The notes under the pieces: generated by a model
Database searches by the model: none
Seen by the model: the letters and a program-made list of their open reading frames with translations, nothing else
What the model was told of the DNA's origin: nothing
Source of the DNA: Ricinus communis
Lineage: Eukaryota > Streptophyta > Magnoliopsida > Malpighiales > Euphorbiaceae
Assembly: GCF_019578655.1 (NCBI RefSeq)
Contig: NC_063257.1
Location: 23,391,939 to 23,455,938, forward strand
Direction of reading: 5' to 3'
DNA length: 64,000 nt
Shown: positions 57,616-64,000 of the stretch, one piece after another
Position numbering within the stretch: the first letter of the stretch is position 1
Layout of the letters: each line of letters begins with the position of its first letter
Position numbers and translations under genes: made by a program

Positions 57616-60600
57616 CTGGGCATTTTCTGTTCTATATTTTTTGAGTTCTTCTTGAGCACATAAAAGCCTATATTTTTCAAGATATAGTTAGATTTTTTAT
57701 AGTGTGATCATGCACATGCTTATGTTTAGATGCATATAAATCTGCATTATATTCTGAATACCTCCATTACAACTCCGTTATTTCATGTAGCAACTCCTTC
57801 TCCCTGTCATGAGCTGCTTCTAGCTGGAAATGTCATACAAAAAGTATTAGCTTAGAAGTTAAATGTTAAATTAGTTAAGTTTCCACATAATCTTAAAGTC
57901 ACAAAATCTTGCTCTGATAGAGATCAAGAACACAAAAATCAGAAGTAAATGTACGATACCCTATCGAGAAAACTACTATTACTCTCACTAGTCATCTGAA
58001 GAGGCAAAAACAATGGTGAAAATCAGAATGCATATAGCAAGCAAGACCCATAATTTATAAATATTATAATCCTAAGCAATTAATGTACTTTCCACATTAA
58101 ACCCCTCGAGTGAATTTAAAAGGTGCTTCCTTTCATAAAAAGCTCTTTGAACTTGATAGTTAAAAGTTTTAACAAACAATAAACCTAGACATTCTTTATC
58201 TAGAAATAAGCATAATCCATGTCTTAAATTCTGGTAAACATGTTCAGGAGTTAAAAAGATATCCAAGGTAGTTATTTTCCAATATGACCAGCACATAAAG
58301 GTAAATATCAATGTTATTGATCCAAGAAAGAGATTGTAATGAAGGAATCCAGGTTTCTATTTACCTACATGTAATCACAACAAAGGAATTTCATATGGCT
58401 CTCACTGATAAAAATTCTCTTTATTTATTTTTCTTTTGAAAATATTAAAATCCTTTTACACAAAAAGGCATAATGCAGTATTTCACATGTCATTTATAGA
58501 AAGTATAATCTGGCACTTATAGGAGCAACTTATATAACGGAGGCAACATCTAGAGTCACATGATAATTTGGTTGTAGACTTCCAAAAGAACAATGAAAGA
58601 GTTATTATTACATACCAAAGATTTCTTTGTGGAATTTGCTATTGACAATGTGGATCCTCCATCAATAGCACGACTGGCTAAAGTGAGAGAAAAACATCAA
58701 GGTAAGAACCTTCGATTTTAACACCAAAAAAGTAAAAGAAGAAGAAACAAGTGGATTAGTAGAACCTGGAGTATCATAACCACAGACTTGCTTCATCAGA
58801 TTAAGGATGCTATCCTATTGAGAGGGTTGAAGACCGAAAAGCAGTAGCAGGAACATTGACAGAAGATGAAAAATCAACAATTATATTTAAGAAAGAAAAA
58901 GGTAAGAAATACTATGGATGATAACACACCCTTTGAATAATGTTATTCTGCAAAACGGAATTCAAAAGAGGAAATAGAGAATGGCCCGAAGGAGTTGATG
59001 ATGTGGAATCAGGTGTTGCTGGCACAGAAAGCCCAGGATGTTGGTGTAGCACCTAAATAAACCAAAGCATTGCCGTAAGACAAGAAAAATCATAGTCTAG
59101 AAGGTATTCTTGTTTCAAGCATATTTATGCATGTATATGAGTTACGGGCGAAAGAAAGTGTAGTTTAATATTTCATAATTGCTCAATCTAAGACAATGTT
59201 CTTTGATAAAGATAATCATAAAAAACATAATTAACATGTAAATCTCCACACCATTAATAATTGACATGTAAGACATCTTACATCCTCTACAAGAATCTAA
59301 TACAACTTTGTTTTTCTTAAAAGAGTTGAACATCATTTCACAAGAATTGGATTCTGGGAAGAAAATATGGAAATGAACTTATTGCCCCTGTTAGAAGTTA
59401 TATAAATATAAATGTATGCTATCACATTCTAGCCCAACTTATTTTCTTTCTCTTTATATATCCTTTGGGCTATGTTTGATTTTGCCTGCATTTGGGCAAG
59501 GGGACAAAATGTCTAGTAATTTCATGGAAGGTTTTGCAAAAGCTTTAATTGATAATAGGAAATTCTGAAAAGATTTTATAGTACAGACAAACATGAGAAA
59601 CAACTTAGAGATAAACTTTATATTTAATTGACTATAGGCAACTATGTAAAATTTTTGTGGCACACATATCATAATTCAGTGTAGAAAAGAAATTAAGCCA
59701 CACTAGAGGATTTATTATATATTATAGAAACAAAAGAAACAACTTGAAGTCGAACAAACTTAGACAATAGCTTTCATTAAATCCAAAGTATATTGAAGAA
59801 AGAAGAGGCAGAATACTAGGTTATAGGATGTTTGTTCATCAAATAGAATGTTATACATAGAATTGCATTGGTATAAGTAGTGGTACTTCAAGAACTCTAA
59901 GGATTACTTTAGCTTACAAAATAAATGTTAAGAGTATCCAATCTTGGTTTTGAGAAATGAGAACAAGAAAGCCCTCAATATATTTTCTCAAAAACATATT
60001 GTTTTTCATTTTGAAGCTTGTCACATTGCAATCTCTTGGAAAACAGAAAGCGTTGTTTAGACAAATAGCAATCTAACAAACAACTTAGCAGTTGGCACAA
60101 ATGTGCTAACCTCAGAACTACGAACCTGCATGCTATGACTCTTTTGCAATATAGGCAATGGAACCACCTGAAAAGAAAATGGAGTTATATCATGTTTAGA
60201 CATAAGAACGGATATCATGAAGGTTAATATCCTTCCAAGTCACCTTTTCAATACCAACATTCTTAGAAGTAACTTTGAAGCGTCCTCTTTGTTGAACAAC
60301 TGGCGGTTTTACTTTCTCTTCAAGTTCATCATTGTTTTGTGCTGCAAGAATACTTTGATTAAATGGGGAAATAGAAACTTTCATTGTTAGCATAAGAAAT
60401 TTTACTAGTTTTAGTGACAAACTGAGAATTTTAGCACAAAAAAGAACCAAACATAAGAAGACTGAAATTAGTTTTAAGAACTTGCCTAATATCTTAGATG
60501 CTTTAAAAGGCATTTGAGAAACTACATCATCATCTTCTGAGCTTGAATTATTTTGTGATTGATTTTGCAACTTATCACTGTAAAATTGAGCTTGGTCAAA

Positions 60601-61673
60601 ATAAAGAAACACATTTACATAATTATAGAATATGAGACCCACATATTACTAACAAACTCACAAACCCCCACGCAACAACCCCTAAGTTTCACTTTCAAAT
60701 TATCAACATGAAGTTATCATTTTAATTTTACTTTAATTTTTCCAATGATCATCTTTACTCATAATACCAAAACCAAGATGGCCGGTTTTCTCTTATTCAC
60801 CTTTTCTATAAAAGATTCTTTTCGAGTTCTTGAAGATTATTTACCACCAACAATATTATGATAAATATTTAAACTTCTAGTCAACGAGTCCGGACTTATT
60901 TATTTTCCAAGCTCCCTAAATTTAGCAGTAGGATTAAATATAAGAGCCGAACAAGCTAACATGCTTTCAAAATATAATAACTCATCCATTTAGTGATGGT
61001 TACCAATGTTACATGTTAGTTATCCATCCATTCCTGAACTCTAGTTGATTTCCCTACCAAATACCAACTAAGCTCAAACGTTCAATGCTTTGATGCAATA
61101 ACAACTTGTTAAAGATCCAATATTGCAGTTCACCATAAAATATGCAAAAGATTCTGAAGTTTAATCATTGGAAGAAAGATTGGACTGAATGCATGACTAC
61201 TTTTTAAAAGCAATACTTGCTGCTTTTAACAGTTAAATGTAAAAGGTGGTGAATACAAGGAGAGCATTACAAGAACCACATCATCCATGAAAAATTTGCC
61301 ATTTATGTAACATTTAGTGTCAAACCTTTCTTCTTTATCAAAAGGAATTATATTTTCTGGTGGATTAGAGCCATCTGATGGACCTCTTATTTTCTGTTGC
61401 AAAGCTATGCCCTCTACTGGTTTTCTATTGATCTCAAATATAGATTTCTCTGTCACATTGTTCTCCATATTATCATTAAGATAAGGTGAAGAACTATGTA
61501 AAACATGTTGATCACCGGATGGGCTTGTAATGTTGAAGTCATCATCAGATTTTTCAAATCCAACTCTACAAAATAAATCATTCCCATTAACAATTGAATA
61601 CAAACAATAATGATGCAACTTCAATATAAACCTTTGAGCATTAGCTTTTTCATTGCAGAAGCATGAAGAAACT
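57616..61673 (-). pseudogene. 3' exons of a STE20/SPS1-like Ser/Thr kinase gene, premature stop
   Basis: C-terminal part of a plant STE20-like kinase; the catalytic domain would lie beyond the inserted copia element. Exons (minus): 61632-61673 (cut by the insertion), about 61275-61565 (lower end unclear), 60486-60577, 60244-60341, 60111-60167, 58930-59052, 58766-58814, 58616-58677, 57960-57995, 57762-57823 and 57616-57667. The last nine join in perfect phase. Recognised family words: VVQQRGRFKVTSKNV, LPILQKSHSMQV, SVLQNNIIQR, ILNLMKQV, EKELLHEITEL, LLCAQEELKKYRTENAQ. A TAA at 57767-57769 replaces the expected glutamine before WR, cutting the last coiled part. One intron has a GC donor (60484-60485). 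Confidence 0.7.
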
Positions 61674-61866
61674 TGATTCAATATATTTTTTTATTGAATT
61701 ACTTACATGTAAAGACTTATATAGACTCTTCTTTACAAGACTCCTATTATAATACAAACTAGAAAGAAAATGAAATATTCCTAAAGGATAGGAACATATA
61801 TGGTAAGAGATAAATCCAAGAGATATATATTGTTTAGAAGATAAATAACAAATCAAGTCTTCTACA
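61674..61866 (-). repeat. 3' LTR of the copia element (193 bp)
   Basis: Starts TGTAGAAG right after the purine tract and ends TTGAATCA, with AATAAA near its end. The next five bases, AAACT on the plus strand (61669-61673), should recur beyond the other LTR if they are the target duplication. Confidence 0.75.
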
Positions 61867-62013
61867 CTCCCCCTCAAATTGGTGCATAGGAATTTTCCAT
61901 GCCCAACTTGTCTAATCCTCGGTAAAAAATTTACTTGATATTGCTTTGGTAAGAATATCGGCAAGTTGATCTTCAAATCGAATATGAAAGACTTCAATTA
62001 TCTTGGCTTCTAA

Positions 62014-63990
62014 TTATTTCTTAATAAAGTATTTGTCTATCTCCACATCTTTTGTCCGATCATGCTGAACTGAATTATGAGCTATATCACATGCAGCTTT
62101 GTTATTACAATATAGTCTCATAGGACTAACATGTGGAACTCGAAGTTCATGTAGTAAATTCTTGATCCAAAGTAACTCACAAACACCTTTAGCCATTCCT
62201 CTGTACTCAGATTCTGCACTCGATTGAGTTACAACACTTTGCTTCTTACTTCTCCATGTAATAAATTTCCTCCAATAAAGGTTAAGTAACATGTTGTTGA
62301 TCGCCTATCATCAATAGAATCAACACAATCAGCATCAGTATAGCCTTCAATAGACAAAGTCATCCCTTTGGTGAACATATATGCCTTTTCCTAGAGAGAA
62401 TTTCAAGTACTGCAAGATACGAAGAACAACTTTTATATGATCTTCACTTGGAGAGTGCATGTATTGACTTATTATACTTAGAGAGTGAAAAATCTGGTCT
62501 AATATGTGTAAGATACATTAACCGACCTACAAGCTTTTGATATCTTTCTTTATTCGTAGGGACTTTATCAGAAAATATGTTGAGCTTAGTATGTTCACTA
62601 GTAGGAGTATCAACTGGTTGACATGCTAGCATATCGACTTTTTTAACCAAGTTCGATACTTTTTTTAAGACAAGAATATATCTTGCTTAGATCGTAGTAC
62701 CTCAACTCCTAAGAAATACTTAAGATCACTAAGGTCTTTCATTTTAAACTCTTAAAAATATAATTTTGTAAGGCTATCTTTTCATCAACATCATCTCCTG
62801 TTACAATCATATCATCAACATATATGATAGGAATAATTGTTTTTCCCTCCTTATATTTTAAAAAAGAGTATAATTGGAACTACTCTATTTATAGCCAAAG
62901 GACTTCATTGAGTTTATAAACCTTCCAAACCAAGCTCTTGAAGATTGTTTTAATCCATACAGAGACTTCTTCAGCTTACAAATTTACTTACTTCCTTCAA
63001 CCTAAAGTCTACATCCCAAAGGTTTGTTCCATGTATACTTTCTCTTGGAGATTGCCATGAAGAAAAGCATTCTTTACATCAAATTGATGTAAAGGTGATA
63101 TTGACTATGGTGTTTCAAGCTCAGTTCTATTACCTTGACCCCAAATATCAAGTTCGAAATGCTCGATTGTTCCAAAATCAAGAGAATAATGCTCAGGTTG
63201 TTCTTGTTCGGGCTGTTCAAATGGGTCGGGAGTTTCTGTTGGAAGATCGAGTTGTGTTTAAGGAAGGTCGAGTTGTGTTTGGAAAAGTTTGATTTGTGGA
63301 AGGTCGATTTGTATTTGTGGACAGTTGGGTTGTGTTTGGGGAAGTTCGGCTTTAGGAAAGTGTCTAAGATCAGGATGTGGAAGAAGGTCGGGATGTGAGT
63401 GCTACAAGTCAATATTTCTCTCCCCCTTACTTGCAGTTGGAAAATACATATGATGTTCATGAAATTGGATATCCATACTGATATACATTCATCGAGTTGG
63501 AGGGTGATAACACTTATATCCTTTTTTATGAAGACCATACCCAACAAAGATACAATGAATAGCATGAGGTTGGAGCTTGTGGCGTACATGGTGAGGAAGG
63601 TGAATAAAGGCGATGCAACCAAGGACTTTAAGAGGTAAGTTCAGTAATGATTGTGATGTAAGGCTTTTATTTAATATATTAAGTGGGGTATGAAAGTCTA
63701 GAGTACAAGATGGAATTTGATTTCTGAGGTAAGAGACTAAGGATAAAGTTTTTCTCTAATATTGGAGAGGCATATTGGCTTTAAATAGTATAGCTCGTAC
63801 CATTCCCAAGAGACGTCAGCTTTTTCTTGCTACAACCTCATTTTATTGAGAAGAATAAGGACATGTGGTTTGATGGATTACACCATGTTGTTGGAGGAAC
63901 TGCATGAGTTCATGATTAATAAATTCACCTCCATTATCTGTCCGAAGTTCTTGAACTGAAGTCTTATATTGAGTTTGCACCATCAAATAA
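62014..63990 (-). pseudogene. Copia pol pseudogene (integrase, RT, RNase H)
   Basis: Pieces in order on the minus strand: integrase core and C-terminus (63990-63400), a Gln/Pro-rich linker (63400-63100), RT (63100-62444) and RNase H (62292-62014). The linker contains tandem direct repeats of a HKSNFSKHN/LPQTQ-type unit at about 63230-63330. A gap between 62292 and 62444 has lost part of the RT-RNase H connection by frame changes. Confidence 0.8.
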
Positions 63991-64000
63991 AATTTCTTGA

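Larger units (their letters stand above)
61674..64000 (-). mobile_element. Ty1/copia element, 3' portion, running off the window
   Basis: Minus strand. Integrase with LRTDNGGEF (about 63935-63961), then LPLKVLGC and KGYKCYHP words (63480-63640), RT with YVDDM (62808-62822), RT C-terminal VGRLMYLTHIRPD (62444-62650), and RNase H with SSAESEYRGMAKGVCELLW and NKAACDIAHNSVQHDRTK (62014-62292). A purine tract TTTGAGGGGGAG precedes the 3' LTR. Many stops (for example after PYSSQ and PPTR) make it non-functional. Its 5' LTR lies outside the window. Confidence 0.85.

Noticed and set aside
63095..63638. Plus-strand ORFs near the window end
   Set aside because: Antisense to copia integrase/linker sequence on the minus strand, which carries the recognisable motifs.

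Overview
This is a window of plant nuclear DNA, almost certainly from a eudicot. It is AT-rich, repeat-dominated and gene-poor. Signs of a plant: canonical plant GT-AG introns, Ty3/gypsy and Ty1/copia LTR elements with tRNA-Met-type primer sites, a tRNA-derived SINE, MITEs, and an endogenous plant pararetrovirus cluster. The species cannot be fixed from sequence alone.

Layout. (1) 0.8-14.1 kb: a degenerate copia element on the minus strand that keeps only a broken gag. Its 3' LTR was split by a solo LTR of a large-LTR gypsy family (target duplication about GTCTG/GTATG). The copia element's own other LTR preserves the empty site. A second, truncated copy of the gypsy LTR lies at 9.6-12.6 kb and contains a tandemly triplicated segment. 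(2) 14.2-28.1 kb: a 13.8-kb patchwork of at least ten fragments of an endogenous caulimovirid, in alternating orientation and bounded by (TA)n tracts. The gene order MP, linker, CP with zinc knuckle, protease, RT, RNase H, then a second ORF, together with integration at TA repeats, best matches Florendovirus-type elements. All ORFs are broken. (3) 29.1-31.9 kb: small elements (a solo LTR, a TRIM-like element, a long-TIR MITE). (4) 33.3-39.0 kb: the only complete host gene seen, a nine-exon TruA-type tRNA pseudouridine synthase on the minus strand. All exon phases add up to one 443-codon frame. (5) 39.5-42.6 kb: a SINE with a 13-bp target duplication and a long-TIR element carrying a proline-rich fragment (Pack-MULE candidate). 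(6) 42.8-53.3 kb: a 3.0-kb solo LTR (TSD ATAAT) and a full 6.88-kb non-autonomous LTR element of the same family (TSD ACTTT). The latter has LTRs of 2.8-3.0 kb and an internal region of only 1.08 kb without recognisable coding domains. (7) 53.9-64 kb: a MITE, a DEAD-box helicase fragment, a duplicated RNase H-like fragment, the 3' exons of a STE20-like kinase gene with one premature stop, and a copia element inserted next to (apparently in) one of its exons. That copia element runs off the window.

How it fits together. The large-LTR gypsy family is the main builder here, with five LTR copies in 64 kb. Its LTRs share an internal array of the palindromic motif GAGCATTGCTC and a GC-rich block holding a recurrently open frame. 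The pararetrovirus cluster contains several head-to-head arms, one about 685 bp long. Two viral promoters, one facing each way, could produce antisense or foldback RNA. These are the two signals most worth following.
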